Notes under the pieces: model-generated
Seen by the model: only the letters and a program-made list of their open reading frames with translations
Told to the model about the DNA's origin: nothing
The model's database searches: none
NCBI GenBank assembly: GCA_900546515.1
Contig: URDG01000001.1
Coordinates: 116,542-180,541, forward strand
Length of the DNA: 64,000 bases
Origin: an uncultured Eubacteriales bacterium
Lineage (GTDB): Bacteria > Bacillota > Clostridia > Oscillospirales > Oscillospiraceae
Direction of reading: 5' to 3'
Part shown: positions 39,134 to 48,488 of the stretch, piece by piece
Numbering within the stretch: position 1 is the stretch's first letter
Layout of the letters: each line of letters starts with the position of its first letter
Position numbers and translations under genes: made by a program

Positions 39134-42100
39134 TCACAGAATTATTTTGCCATCGTCGGCAAAAGTATAGCTTTTTTCAGGCAGCAGTCCATTGGTCTTT
39201 GAGATCCAGTAATTTTTACCATGGATAACTTCGCATGATGAATTGACATAGTAATAATCATTATCTATTTTTATCAACCCAGCATAGGTCAGCTTGCCGT
39301 TCTCGTAGTAATACAGGCTGCCGTTCTCTGCAACTATACCGTTCTTTACTTCAGGAATGGGCGTCGGATCTACCGGCGTCGTCGGCACAGGTGTCGGATC
39401 TACCGGGGTCACAGGATCCGGGTCAAGTATCTTACCTGTCTCATCGAAGGTATAGCTCTTCTCCTTGAGCAGACCGTTGGTTTTCGTGATCCAGTATTTG
39501 CGTCCGTTTACGATCTCACCGCTGGTCTTTGCATAATAATAATTTCCGTCGATCTGGATAACACCGGCATAGGTCAGCTTGCCATTCACGTAGTAATACA
39601 GGCTGCCGTTCTCTGCAACTATACCGTTCTTTACCTCAGGAGTCGGCGTCGGGTCTACCGGGGTCGTCGGCACAGGTGTCGGAGTCGGCGTCGGCGTGCT
39701 GCCGAGAACCATCTTACCGTCTTCATCGAACTCATAGCTGCCTTCCGGCATCAGGCCGTTAGTCTTGCTGATCCAATACTTCTGATTATGAATTACTTCG
39801 CAATTTGATTTTACATAGTAGTAGCTGCCGTTGATCTCAATCAGGCCTGCATATGTCTTCACGCCGTCAACATAGTAATACCACGTTGTCTCGGTCTCTT
39901 TGACTATTCCGTTTTTCGCCGGATCGGCAATTTCAGGATTTGTCATCCTTCCCTCTTCGTCAAAGTGATAGCTCTTTTCAGGCATCAGACCATTGGTCTT
40001 GCTGATCCAATAATCACGGTTTTTGATCATGTAATGATTGCTTGTAAAGTAATAGTAATAATCGCCAATCTTTACAAGTCCCGGAGAATCAACGCGCACA
40101 CCATTATTCACCAGGTATGTATAACCGTCTGTATGCGTATAAATGCCATCAACGTCCTTGAGCCATACACCGTTTTCGTCAAAGAGATATGTGCGAACCT
40201 CTCCGCCGTTCATGCCGATCACGCGGGCATTGTGGAACCCAGTGGCAAAGTATGCATCTCTGTCCGCATAGTAATTATTGCCGTCGAGTTCGATCCATCT
40301 GTTGCGTACCCAATCCATTGCCCATCTGTATCTTGTGCCCTTTTCATTAGTGACAAGATCACCGCGCGTAAGCACCTTATTCACAAACAGGAAATGGAAA
40401 GACGAAATCGTCTGTTCGCCATCTACCGCCTCAAACGTTTTTTCATTAAAGTAATAATAGTTGTCGCTGCCGTTTTCCGTGATCATGCGCCATCCGCTCT
40501 TGAGTTGGCCTTTATACGCATAATAGGTATTGCCGTCATACTCAAAGAGCCCTGTCACTTTGCCGATACAGTCACCGTTATTATCAAACCTGTACCAATA
40601 TTTGGTTTCAGGATCTTCATGTCCCGGAACCTCGTTTATACCCGTAACCGGCTTATTGTTTACAAAATAGTACAGGGCCTCCCCTGCGCTCCACCAGCCT
40701 TCTCTGGCCTTGCCATAGAGGTTAAACTCATCTTTGAAGCTGGCATAGGTCGAATAGAAGTGTCCGCCTTTAGGGTGCGTCGTATTCTCCGGCTCTTCAT
40801 AAGGATATATGCCATACTGCTCCTGGAAGTTTGTCTGGCTGGCCATGCTGTAAAGCGCATTTGCGCCGAGATATACGTCATAGCTGACAGAGCCTTCATT
40901 GATTATTGCAAGCAGGCCGTCTTTCCACTCGGCATCCTCTTTTGCAACAGCCTTAATACCACTGAGTATACAAATCGGATTCGCAGTCGCCGGATCAATT
41001 GCCTGAGACTGTTTTACCCAGTTGCAAATAACGGTAATGTGATTTGTTGTCTCGTCAAGTGTGCAGCTTGTCAGCCGGAAATAATCATTGGAGACGTTTA
41101 TATTGGAAACATCGACTTTCAGAGACGGGTCAATATCCAGCTCTATCTTGACCTCTGTTTTGCCGCTGACGCGCTCCGCCAATTGGAGCAGAAGATCCCA
41201 AGCTGTAACATTGCTGATATCTCCGCCGGCAACCATTTTCAGGAGCGGCAGCAGCGAATCCGGGAACTTAATTTCCTTCATGTCGAGTGCAAAGACATAT
41301 GAAATGTCCATCACGCCATTCGGGTCGTCAATGTAATAGGTTATATCATCGCTCGTTGTAGAGTTAGTGACCTCCCTGCGCCATGCAAGAGATCTGTCTC
41401 CGGAAGTGGCTGAGTCGAAGTCAAATACAGCCTCTCCATTTTTATAGAGATTCACATTGAGCTTTGCCGAGATGGAATAATCAGTCGCTATTGCAGCCGT
41501 AATCGTAACCGATCTTATACCGGACGTCTCGTCGCCGGTAAATGCGAAACCATCAATCGTGCCGGCCGAAACACTGCTGAGAGTGAACTTGATATCTGCA
41601 GGATTGATAGCGACAGGATTCCCGTTATAGGAAGCCGCAATGGGCAGTCCGGTCGATACACCATATATTGCACTTATGGTTTCTTTTGTAAAGGAGAGCT
41701 TGTCAGGCACAACGACGTTCAAAGTCTTGCTGCCAAGAGTTTTGCCGTCGGCCACAAGCATGACATCAGTGCTTCCCGTCTTTGCCGCAGTAAACACGCC
41801 CTCAGAAGTAACGCTGCCTATAGCAGGATCGCTGACCTGCCATACAGCATTTTCGGGAATATCTGCCGCGTTGCCGGACGTACTGACACCGACCGCAGTC
41901 AGACTGACACTGCTGCCAACAGTGAGGTAATCACTGCCGGCGGAGATAACTGCATGGTCGAATTCTCTGGAAACAAAAGCTGTAGATGCGATCACAAGAG
42001 AGGAACTGACAGAACGCTCATATCCGTCTGACGGACGGTTTACAACAACTACACTGTCGCTGCCCTCAGGCTTTGCGTCAAAGGTCGACGAGCCGCCGCC

Positions 42101-44005
42101 GTCAAGGTTTATTGCGGTGACGCAGCCGGCTTCATACATGATCTGCGCCATTTCGGGGGCACTGCCGCCGGCAGAGAATGGTTCCTGTCTTCCATCAAGA
42201 ACCATGAGTATGACCTTACCTTCGGCAGTTATACCGACACATGTGCGTGAGGCTCTGCTGTTATAATAGTCAGCAGTAGAATCAACGACTATCTCGCCAT
42301 TTTTTACAAGAAATACACTTCCGCCGACAGCCTCTTTAATGTTGTCCTTATTGGCATAATATTCCGACGGACTGCCAATGATAGGTGTACCATCCTTGAG
42401 TATGCCGAAAAAGTTCTCATTGCTTGCCGGGCTGTATTCATGTCCATTCATAACGAGCGCGCCGACCGGTTCGCCGGTACTCATGTTATAAAAGTCCGCA
42501 TTCACGCCGACTATAGCTTTGAAGTTCTCTATATAATTTTCCTCATTCGTCGAGTCAGAGTGTTTTGCTTCAAGCGCAGCCATCTGATCGGATACACGAG
42601 CCATGGCCCAGCCTGAACCGGGCTCAGCATTATGATAGTTAGCGTAGATATTGACATCGTCTCTTGCAACATCCGCTGATGCGATATAATAAACGATCTG
42701 CTTGTCATCGGCGGTCATCGCATAATTTATAGTCTGCTCAATGCCTGGTGCAAGAACAGAGCTTGTGCTGGAAAAAACTGAGTAGAACTTATTGTCGGGC
42801 TCCTCTGGATCGGGACTGGGACTGGGACCGGGATCCGGAGTCGGTGTCGGGTCTACTTCGCCTTTAAGCTTGTCCTTGCCGTTTTCATAGCACCAATCCG
42901 CAAAGACATTGCAGCATGCTTCACGCAGGCTCGACTCACCGCTTATTCCCCGGTCTGCCTCGAGCGTCTGGCATCCTAGGTCAACACTGTATGTATCAAA
43001 AATGACTTTACGCACATCGTCGGCACTGCTGAATACGCTTGTGCTGAAACGATTATTGAGGAAATATGCCGCACGCGTCTCATCATTAAGCGCCGCTGTA
43101 AAATATCCGGCGAAAATATCGCTTAAGTTTGCGCCGGAGTTTGCCTTAATCGCAGCATAAATATAGAAAGAATCAAAATCTCCGTACAGATCTATTACGC
43201 CAAAGGAATGTGCGCTCGGATCATCGACCAGAAAGTACTTTTCACGTACTTCGGCTGTCAGCGCTTCAGTTTCTGCTGCACTAGTCCCTTTATTATGCGA
43301 ATATTCCATGAGATCGCAGATATCGCCTGCCCAGCTTCCAAGGTCAATATTGTTGGCATTGTAGAGCGACATGTTAAGCGAACCGAACATATGCGCAAAA
43401 TCAGCCGTATTGCCATTAGGCAGCACGAACTCCGGCAGGCTCCTCAACGCCTGACCGGCATTAGTTTTGTTCACTTCATCCTGCTCAGCAACATAGTTTA
43501 TAAAGTCCGTGTTTGGTGCGCCAGCCATGACATTCCATTTATCGGTCGTATATTTTTCAACGCCGGTACGGATATAGTTGACGACAAGCAACACGGGATC
43601 TCCGCCGTACTGCTCAGCAAAAGAAGCTGCATAGACTTCAAGCTTCTGCAGACAATACATAAAGCTCTCATAGCTGTTGACGCTAACGCTCTCTGTTACA
43701 GCCTCCGCTTCATCTTCGCCGGCATCAAGAATATCCGCGTCTTCTTCAACGGAACCATCGTCAATAGTGCCGTCGGGCGTAGCAACAGGTTCCGTGGTAG
43801 GCTCAAGAGTCGGTTCGGGAGTTACCTCCGGTGTCGGCTCTACATCCGGCGTGACCTCCGGTACCTCAACTTCAGGTACGGGAGTGGCCACAATTTCGTC
43901 ATTCGGCACATCGTCCGCAAATGCCGATGCCGGGGCAACAACGCTCAACATCAGCACAAGGGCGAGAAATGCAGAAAGACGTCTTATGGCTTTCTTACTA
44001 CTCAT
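39134..44005 (-). CDS. Secreted phosphodiester-glycosidase-domain surface protein (1623 aa)
   Basis: This 1623-residue exported protein has a signal peptide (about 1-30, ending SAFA) and a Pro/Thr/Glu-rich linker (35-105). A helical domain (about 110-380) and a second linker (PTPTPDPGPSPSP) precede an NAGPA-type phosphodiester glycosidase domain (about 405-680). Its motifs are ASRTCVGITAEGKVILMVLDG and INLDGGGSSTF near 640. NAGPA homologues cleave GlcNAc phosphodiesters. A BIG2-like Ig domain (about 680-775) follows. The C-terminal 350 residues are YYY-type wall-binding repeats, separated by Pro/Thr linkers and nearly the same as those of the B-repeat protein. It follows the lipoprotein gene by 33 nt. 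Confidence 0.87.
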   Translation of the reverse strand: MSSKKAIRRLSAFLALVLMLSVVAPASAFADDVPNDEIVATPVPEVEVPEVTPDVEPTPEVTPEPTLEPTTEPVATPDGTIDDGSVEEDADILDAGEDEAEAVTESVSVNSYESFMYCLQKLEVYAASFAEQYGGDPVLLVVNYIRTGVEKYTTDKWNVMAGAPNTDFINYVAEQDEVNKTNAGQALRSLPEFVLPNGNTADFAHMFGSLNMSLYNANNIDLGSWAGDICDLMEYSHNKGTSAAETEALTAEVREKYFLVDDPSAHSFGVIDLYGDFDSFYIYAAIKANSGANLSDIFAGYFTAALNDETRAAYFLNNRFSTSVFSSADDVRKVIFDTYSVDLGCQTLEADRGISGESSLREACCNVFADWCYENGKDKLKGEVDPTPTPDPGPSPSPDPEEPDNKFYSVFSSTSSVLAPGIEQTINYAMTADDKQIVYYIASADVARDDVNIYANYHNAEPGSGWAMARVSDQMAALEAKHSDSTNEENYIENFKAIVGVNADFYNMSTGEPVGALVMNGHEYSPASNENFFGILKDGTPIIGSPSEYYANKDNIKEAVGGSVFLVKNGEIVVDSTADYYNSRASRTCVGITAEGKVILMVLDGRQEPFSAGGSAPEMAQIMYEAGCVTAINLDGGGSSTFDAKPEGSDSVVVVNRPSDGYERSVSSSLVIASTAFVSREFDHAVISAGSDYLTVGSSVSLTAVGVSTSGNAADIPENAVWQVSDPAIGSVTSEGVFTAAKTGSTDVMLVADGKTLGSKTLNVVVPDKLSFTKETISAIYGVSTGLPIAASYNGNPVAINPADIKFTLSSVSAGTIDGFAFTGDETSGIRSVTITAAIATDYSISAKLNVNLYKNGEAVFDFDSATSGDRSLAWRREVTNSTTSDDITYYIDDPNGVMDISYVFALDMKEIKFPDSLLPLLKMVAGGDISNVTAWDLLLQLAERVSGKTEVKIELDIDPSLKVDVSNINVSNDYFRLTSCTLDETTNHITVICNWVKQSQAIDPATANPICILSGIKAVAKEDAEWKDGLLAIINEGSVSYDVYLGANALYSMASQTNFQEQYGIYPYEEPENTTHPKGGHFYSTYASFKDEFNLYGKAREGWWSAGEALYYFVNNKPVTGINEVPGHEDPETKYWYRFDNNGDCIGKVTGLFEYDGNTYYAYKGQLKSGWRMITENGSDNYYYFNEKTFEAVDGEQTISSFHFLFVNKVLTRGDLVTNEKGTRYRWAMDWVRNRWIELDGNNYYADRDAYFATGFHNARVIGMNGGEVRTYLFDENGVWLKDVDGIYTHTDGYTYLVNNGVRVDSPGLVKIGDYYYYFTSNHYMIKNRDYWISKTNGLMPEKSYHFDEEGRMTNPEIADPAKNGIVKETETTWYYYVDGVKTYAGLIEINGSYYYVKSNCEVIHNQKYWISKTNGLMPEGSYEFDEDGKMVLGSTPTPTPTPVPTTPVDPTPTPEVKNGIVAENGSLYYYVNGKLTYAGVIQIDGNYYYAKTSGEIVNGRKYWITKTNGLLKEKSYTFDETGKILDPDPVTPVDPTPVPTTPVDPTPIPEVKNGIVAENGSLYYYENGKLTYAGLIKIDNDYYYVNSSCEVIHGKNYWISKTNGLLPEKSYTFADDGKIIL

Positions 44006-44038
44006 CTACTTTTTCCTCGCTTTCCTTAAAAAAACAAA

Positions 44039-44530
44039 TTATTTTAAATGATCGAGTACAAAATTGACATCCTCTTGCATCGCATAGAGGCGGTTTATCT
44101 GATCCTCGGTCAATGCATTGCCTGGATCAACTTCTTGCAGCGAAACAAGCACCTCGCGCTGCACTCCATCCGGTCCGGTCAATTTTCCGGACTCAGCACC
44201 GGAGCCGCTCCCAACCGAAACAGTAAAGAGTGGGAAGTCGGTTTTATTTATGTTCGCAATAAAGCGTACTTCCACGCTGTTATCAGTCTCTTCGATCTCG
44301 GTCTTCATAAATTCAGACCACTGTTCATTGTAGTAGAGCGTTCCGAACTTGGTTTCAACCGGGACAAGCTCCGGATCCAACGGCTCTTCAGTCTGCTGGA
44401 CATCCGCCGGAGAATCAGTCTGGGCAGCTGGCTGTGCCGTCGGCTGTGCATCTGCCTTCTGCTGACCGCATCCGGTAAGGCATGATACAAGGATCAGTGC
44501 GCAAACCGCAGTAAGTAAAAATTTTTTCAT
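44039..44530 (-). CDS. Small lipoprotein with Gln/Ala/Pro-rich linker
   Basis: A 163-residue lipoprotein. The signal peptide ends in the lipobox LTGC, then a disordered Gln/Ala/Pro/Asp stretch of about 40 residues leads to a compact domain (FGTLYYNEQWSEFMKTE and later ALTEDQINRLYAMQEDVNFVLDHL). No family was recognised. The frame extends to 44545, but GGAAGGAG selects ATG 44530. It lies between licD and the glycosidase surface protein, so it may help assemble or anchor the surface layer. Confidence 0.82.
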   Translation of the reverse strand: MKKFLLTAVCALILVSCLTGCGQQKADAQPTAQPAAQTDSPADVQQTEEPLDPELVPVETKFGTLYYNEQWSEFMKTEIEETDNSVEVRFIANINKTDFPLFTVSVGSGSGAESGKLTGPDGVQREVLVSLQEVDPGNALTEDQINRLYAMQEDVNFVLDHLK

Positions 44531-44557
44531 GTTTTCTCCTTCCATTTAAGTCATTAA

Positions 44558-45451
44558 CTATCTGATACTGCGCGTAAGCACACTAAATTTCATACTTCGC
44601 TGCAGCTCAATGTATTTTTCATACGAATTATGCAGATCAACTATTTCGCCGTGGACCTTTTTTTCTCGCTGGGCCGCCGGCGGCAGAGTCATATAATCTC
44701 CGTACAGGCGGGTGAGCAGTTCAGTATAATGTGAACTGACAGGAAAACTCGCATCCTCAAAGCCGATTAACACGCTTTCAGTCAGCCATCTGCGTGGGAA
44801 TATACTTTTTTTATATTTTGACGACGCCGCAAAGAAACTGTGAACCATTGCAGAGTCTGCTTCCTGCCTATTCAAAACGAACTCATGGAGTTTCTTTGTA
44901 GGAAACGGGGCAGCTAAAAGAATGAAAAGCTTCTTTACCAGACTTTTCGTGATATATCCTCGCGCATTCAGACATTTTGCTATAACCAGCTTAGAAGCTA
45001 TAAACTGCAATTTTCTTTTCAATATATTATCTGCGAGATTGTCGCATGGGAATATATCTACATATATTCCCTGATGCTGCTTAATGTCCTTAGGATGAGT
45101 ACGCTCAATGCACGCTGTATTATTTTTTCGCAGCTTTGAAAAAAACATCGGCCAATGCTCCGAAAACTCGCATTGCAAGTAGTACACATCAGTATCGAGT
45201 TCTTTTTCAGCAACAGAAAGAAAGCGTTCATATTCCGGCCGCATCATCACCACATCCAGATCATCATCCCATGGAATAAAGCCGCCGTGCCGTACAGCGC
45301 CAAGTGCAGTACCCGCAAAGAGCATATATTTTATGTCGTATTTTTTGCATATTCGGTCTATATTCTTGAGCATGTCCAAAAGAACAAGCTGATGCTCACG
45401 GAGAGTATATGAATTAATAGCTGCTTCTCGTTTGTCCATGTCTCTTTTCAT
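44558..45451 (-). CDS. LicD family phosphotransferase
   Basis: A 297-residue LicD-family enzyme; characterised members attach phosphocholine to teichoic acid or capsular sugars. The hallmark is GAVRHGGFIPWDDDLDV (51-67), preceded by YMLFAGTALG. KQHQGIYVDIFPCDNL near 148-163 is also conserved. It overlaps the GT2 gene by 4 nt. No choline uptake or CDP-choline synthesis genes (licA, licB or licC) lie in the window, so the transferred group might be phosphocholine, phosphoethanolamine or another group. Confidence 0.9.
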   Translation of the reverse strand: MKRDMDKREAAINSYTLREHQLVLLDMLKNIDRICKKYDIKYMLFAGTALGAVRHGGFIPWDDDLDVVMMRPEYERFLSVAEKELDTDVYYLQCEFSEHWPMFFSKLRKNNTACIERTHPKDIKQHQGIYVDIFPCDNLADNILKRKLQFIASKLVIAKCLNARGYITKSLVKKLFILLAAPFPTKKLHEFVLNRQEADSAMVHSFFAASSKYKKSIFPRRWLTESVLIGFEDASFPVSSHYTELLTRLYGDYMTLPPAAQREKKVHGEIVDLHNSYEKYIELQRSMKFSVLTRSIR

Positions 45452-46206
45452 AAAGCATATTTCTTAAGTCCGGCCCACGCATATGCTGTCATATATTTTA
45501 TACTGTCCCACAACGGAAGATGAAGAGCATCTCTATAAATTTTCCACCTATTGCACGCACTCTTTAATTTGTCATCGGAGCGTGATCCCCTAAGTCTTCT
45601 ATACTGCGCAAGGACCTCACTTGTTCCAACAGCACAGTGACCATCCTTGAGAAGTTGAAGCCACAAATAATAATCTTCATGGTATATATCCTCACGGAAC
45701 TTGTATTTCAAAAGCAAGTCCCTCTTAATCATTACTGTCGAGCAACTCATCACGCTTTTTCTCAGCATATCGTTGAAGCTCACTTTTTCTTCAACAATAA
45801 AATCCGGCCTGCACTTAATGCCATCACTGTCTATAATTCCGTAAGAACAATACACGATATCTGCTTCTGCTTTTTTTATAAATTTCAGTTGATGCTCAAG
45901 TTTTGAAGGTAACCATATGTCGTCAGAATCAAGAAGCGCAATATATTCCCCGCAGCAAAAGTTCAATGCAATGTTTCTGCTATGAGCTGCCCCCATATTT
46001 TTTTCATTAAATATTTTTTTTATCCTGCTATCTGTTTCTGCAAACTCGCTGATTATAGATGGTGTATTATCTGTCGACCGATCATCGATAATTATCAGCT
46101 CCCAGTTCTCGTATGTTTGGGCTAAAACAGATTTGATCGCATCTTTAATATAGTCCTCCGCATTGTACGCAGGCATCAATACCGAGATCAAGGGATCGTT
46201 ATACAT
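45448..46206 (-). CDS. Family 2 glycosyltransferase
   Basis: A 252-residue inverting GT-A glycosyltransferase with ISVLMPAYNAEDYIKDAI at the start, IIIDDRSTDNT near 38 and the metal-binding LLDSDDIW near 92-99. It adds a sugar to a lipid-linked surface glycan on the cytoplasmic side. It is coupled to licD by a 4-nt overlap, so the two probably make one decorated residue. GGAGAA precedes the ATG. Confidence 0.92.
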   Translation of the reverse strand: MYNDPLISVLMPAYNAEDYIKDAIKSVLAQTYENWELIIIDDRSTDNTPSIISEFAETDSRIKKIFNEKNMGAAHSRNIALNFCCGEYIALLDSDDIWLPSKLEHQLKFIKKAEADIVYCSYGIIDSDGIKCRPDFIVEEKVSFNDMLRKSVMSCSTVMIKRDLLLKYKFREDIYHEDYYLWLQLLKDGHCAVGTSEVLAQYRRLRGSRSDDKLKSACNRWKIYRDALHLPLWDSIKYMTAYAWAGLKKYAL

Positions 46207-46284
46207 TTACTGTTCTCCATCATCAGTCTATAAATATATATACTATTTTTTGGTGCAGTAAAAACTCACTACATGCTGCGTAGA

Positions 46285-46941
46285 CTAAAAAGCACCATCG
46301 TGGGTAAATATCACCTTAACTGTTCGAATTATACATTTTATATCAAAAGAAAATGATCTTTTATTTATATATTCAAGATCGTAATGTAATTTCTCTTCTG
46401 GAGTTAATCTATACCCTCCATTGACCTGTGCCCATCCTGTTATACCCGGTGTAACTGCAAGCCGCTTAGAAAAACCATTTATGTATTCTGAAAATTCGTT
46501 ATAAAAAAACTCTCGCTCAGGTCTTGGGCCAACAAGACTCATCTCCCCCTTTATTACATTTATGAGTTGCGGGAGTTCATCTAAATGTCTTTTTCTAATA
46601 AAACGCCCAAATTTTGTGCATCTACAGTCATTCACCTGTGCCCACTGCGGCCCAGAAACTTCTGCATTTAAATGCATTGACCTGAATTTATATAATGTAA
46701 AAGGAATTCCATAGCGCCCAAGCCGCTCCTGCTTGTATATTCCAGCACCAGGAGAATCCAGCTTAATAATCACATCCAAAATAATCATTGGCACAATCAA
46801 AATCACGAGAAGCAGCACTGATACCACAACATCAAATAATCTTTTGACAGCTTCGTACATGGCCTTATCATCATATGTATCCTGAGATGTGCCCGTAATA
46901 TCAGCATAATATTTTTCTTTTACCGCATTCCCTGTAGCCAT
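46285..46941 (-). CDS. Undecaprenyl-phosphate sugar-1-phosphate transferase
   Basis: A 218-residue priming enzyme (WcaJ/CpsE C-terminal type) that puts the first sugar phosphate on undecaprenyl phosphate. One membrane hairpin (about 30-55) is followed by YKFRSMHLNAEVSG, RHLDELPQLINVIKGEMS and VGPRPERE, and PGITGWAQVNGG near 165-176. The frame runs on to 47052, but strong hairpins fill that part and AAAGG lies before ATG 46941, so the shorter start is preferred. It opens the second surface unit from its own promoter. Confidence 0.88.
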   Translation of the reverse strand: MATGNAVKEKYYADITGTSQDTYDDKAMYEAVKRLFDVVVSVLLLVILIVPMIILDVIIKLDSPGAGIYKQERLGRYGIPFTLYKFRSMHLNAEVSGPQWAQVNDCRCTKFGRFIRKRHLDELPQLINVIKGEMSLVGPRPEREFFYNEFSEYINGFSKRLAVTPGITGWAQVNGGYRLTPEEKLHYDLEYINKRSFSFDIKCIIRTVKVIFTHDGAF

Positions 46942-46999
46942 CGTCGATAAAACCTTTCGCAATCGTAAAACACAAAATCCAAGGAGAAAATAAGCTTTA

Positions 47000-47043
47000 C
47001 TGTCTTTCGTCATAGACGAAAGACAGTCTGTCCGGACAGACTG
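47000..47043 (-). repeat. Two leader palindromes before the priming transferase
   Basis: A 13-bp stem with a 3-nt loop (47000-47012 and 47016-47028, roughly ACTGTCTTTCGTC and complement) touches a perfect 20-bp palindrome CAGTCTGTCCGGACAGACTG (47024-47043). Because they share CAGTC the two structures are mutually exclusive at the join, as in an attenuator or regulator site. Confidence 0.7.
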
Positions 47044-47077
47044 CGCATCCATAAAGTAACATATTTTGTATGTGTAG

Positions 47078-47106
47078 ACTATAACATTTGCTTCTCAACT
47101 AGTCAA
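47078..47106 (-). promoter_or_regulatory. Sigma-A promoter of the second surface operon
   Basis: On the minus strand TTGACT (47101-47106), a 17-nt spacer and TATAGT (47078-47083). The expected leader of about 130 nt contains the two palindromes. Confidence 0.8.
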
Positions 47107-47194
47107 TATATTAATTCAACTTTTTGCCTATTTACAGCCGTAAGCCTATTTTATTGATTGAAAAAATACATTATGTAAACAGGCAGGCATCCGG

Positions 47195-48466
47195 TTATCT
47201 AAAAGAGATCGCGTCAATCATCAGCTTCACATTTGGCCTTAAATCTCTTATAAACATAGGGAAAACAAGAATAGTAGATATTTGAGTTATAAGTGATGCT
47301 GCTGCAGCACCTGAGGCTCCCCACAATGGAATCATCAGCATATTTAACCCTACATTCAAGACTGCCGCGCCAACATAAAGATATTTCAAATAGTTCTGCT
47401 TCCGATAGCAAACAACCCATGCATTCCTTGCCACTCCAAGGTATGAAAATGCTGTATACCACGTAATGACCCGAAGAGGCGCCGCAGCCGGTAAATAGTC
47501 GTTCCCATAGAGAATATATACTATAGGTTCAGCAAAGACAGAAAGCAGGCATGAGGCTATGATTGAAACATAAAACACAATAGCGTACAGCTGTTTATTT
47601 TTTTTCTCAAAAATATTCTTGTCACTGTTAAATGACTGTAAAATGTCCGGATATATGGAATCAGTAATCGCCGAAAGGACAAACACCCATGCACTGCATA
47701 CAGATACTGCCGTGGAGTAATAGCCGACCTCTGCCTCATTCAGCAGTTGTTTGAGCATGAACCTGTCCGTGCTGGCATATATAGATACCATCAACCCGGC
47801 TAAAATAAAATGATAGCTGCTGCTGAAAAGCTCTTTCGCTTTTGTGATAGAAAAAATGAACTTCGGTCCATTATTTTTTTTGTATATTATCAGAAGGACG
47901 AGCGCAATCACAGCATAATCAATAGACGTGGATATTGCAAACCACACTACACTTTTTCCGGTAACAAGGAGCCATACCTTATAGATTGAGACCATCGTAC
48001 ATGAGATCATAGCTGCAATTGCAGCATACTTTGACTGGAGCCTCGACTGAAACCAATAGTTCAATGTATCCATTACCTGGAATATGACGCCAATTCCGCA
48101 CAAAAGCACTACTACATGAGTTATAGTCTCGCCCTTGTCCGCAATCAGTGTGATACAAAGTATCATGATAACGGATAAAACGCTGGAAATAGCTCTCAGA
48201 ACGATTGCGGAACCAATAGTCTCCCCTTCTTCTTCAGGATGATCCACAAAGTTCTTTACTATAATTGAGTTTATTCCAAGGGTACAGAAAGAAGAAAAAA
48301 AAGAAGCATACGTTGCCGCATAATTTATCAGGCCATAGTTGCTTGGCCCAAGGTATCTGGCTGTCAAAAGTCCAACAATGAAAGCCAAAACCATATGATA
48401 AATTCGCCCGGCAATCAACCATCCCGCATTCTTCGCTATTTTGTTGGCAAGCAGCTTTCTTATCAT
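47195..48466 (-). CDS. Polysaccharide flippase (Wzx type)
   Basis: A 423-residue polytopic membrane protein of the MOP/Wzx group with about 12 hydrophobic helices. The opening NAGWLIAGRIYHMVLAFIVG and YLGPSNYGLINYAATY near 40-55 are typical of lipid-linked oligosaccharide flippases. The frame extends to 48496, but GAAGGAACC selects ATG 48466. It is the last gene of the first surface unit. Confidence 0.92.
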   Translation of the reverse strand: MIRKLLANKIAKNAGWLIAGRIYHMVLAFIVGLLTARYLGPSNYGLINYAATYASFFSSFCTLGINSIIVKNFVDHPEEEGETIGSAIVLRAISSVLSVIMILCITLIADKGETITHVVVLLCGIGVIFQVMDTLNYWFQSRLQSKYAAIAAMISCTMVSIYKVWLLVTGKSVVWFAISTSIDYAVIALVLLIIYKKNNGPKFIFSITKAKELFSSSYHFILAGLMVSIYASTDRFMLKQLLNEAEVGYYSTAVSVCSAWVFVLSAITDSIYPDILQSFNSDKNIFEKKNKQLYAIVFYVSIIASCLLSVFAEPIVYILYGNDYLPAAAPLRVITWYTAFSYLGVARNAWVVCYRKQNYLKYLYVGAAVLNVGLNMLMIPLWGASGAAAASLITQISTILVFPMFIRDLRPNVKLMIDAISFR

Positions 48467-48488
48467 AGCCGGTTCCTTCTGGTTAATA

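Noticed and set aside
39965..44029. Plus-strand frames of 445 and 273 codons opposite the glycosidase surface-protein gene
   Set aside because: They are shadows of the real minus-strand frame with no family motif and compositions typical of antisense translation.
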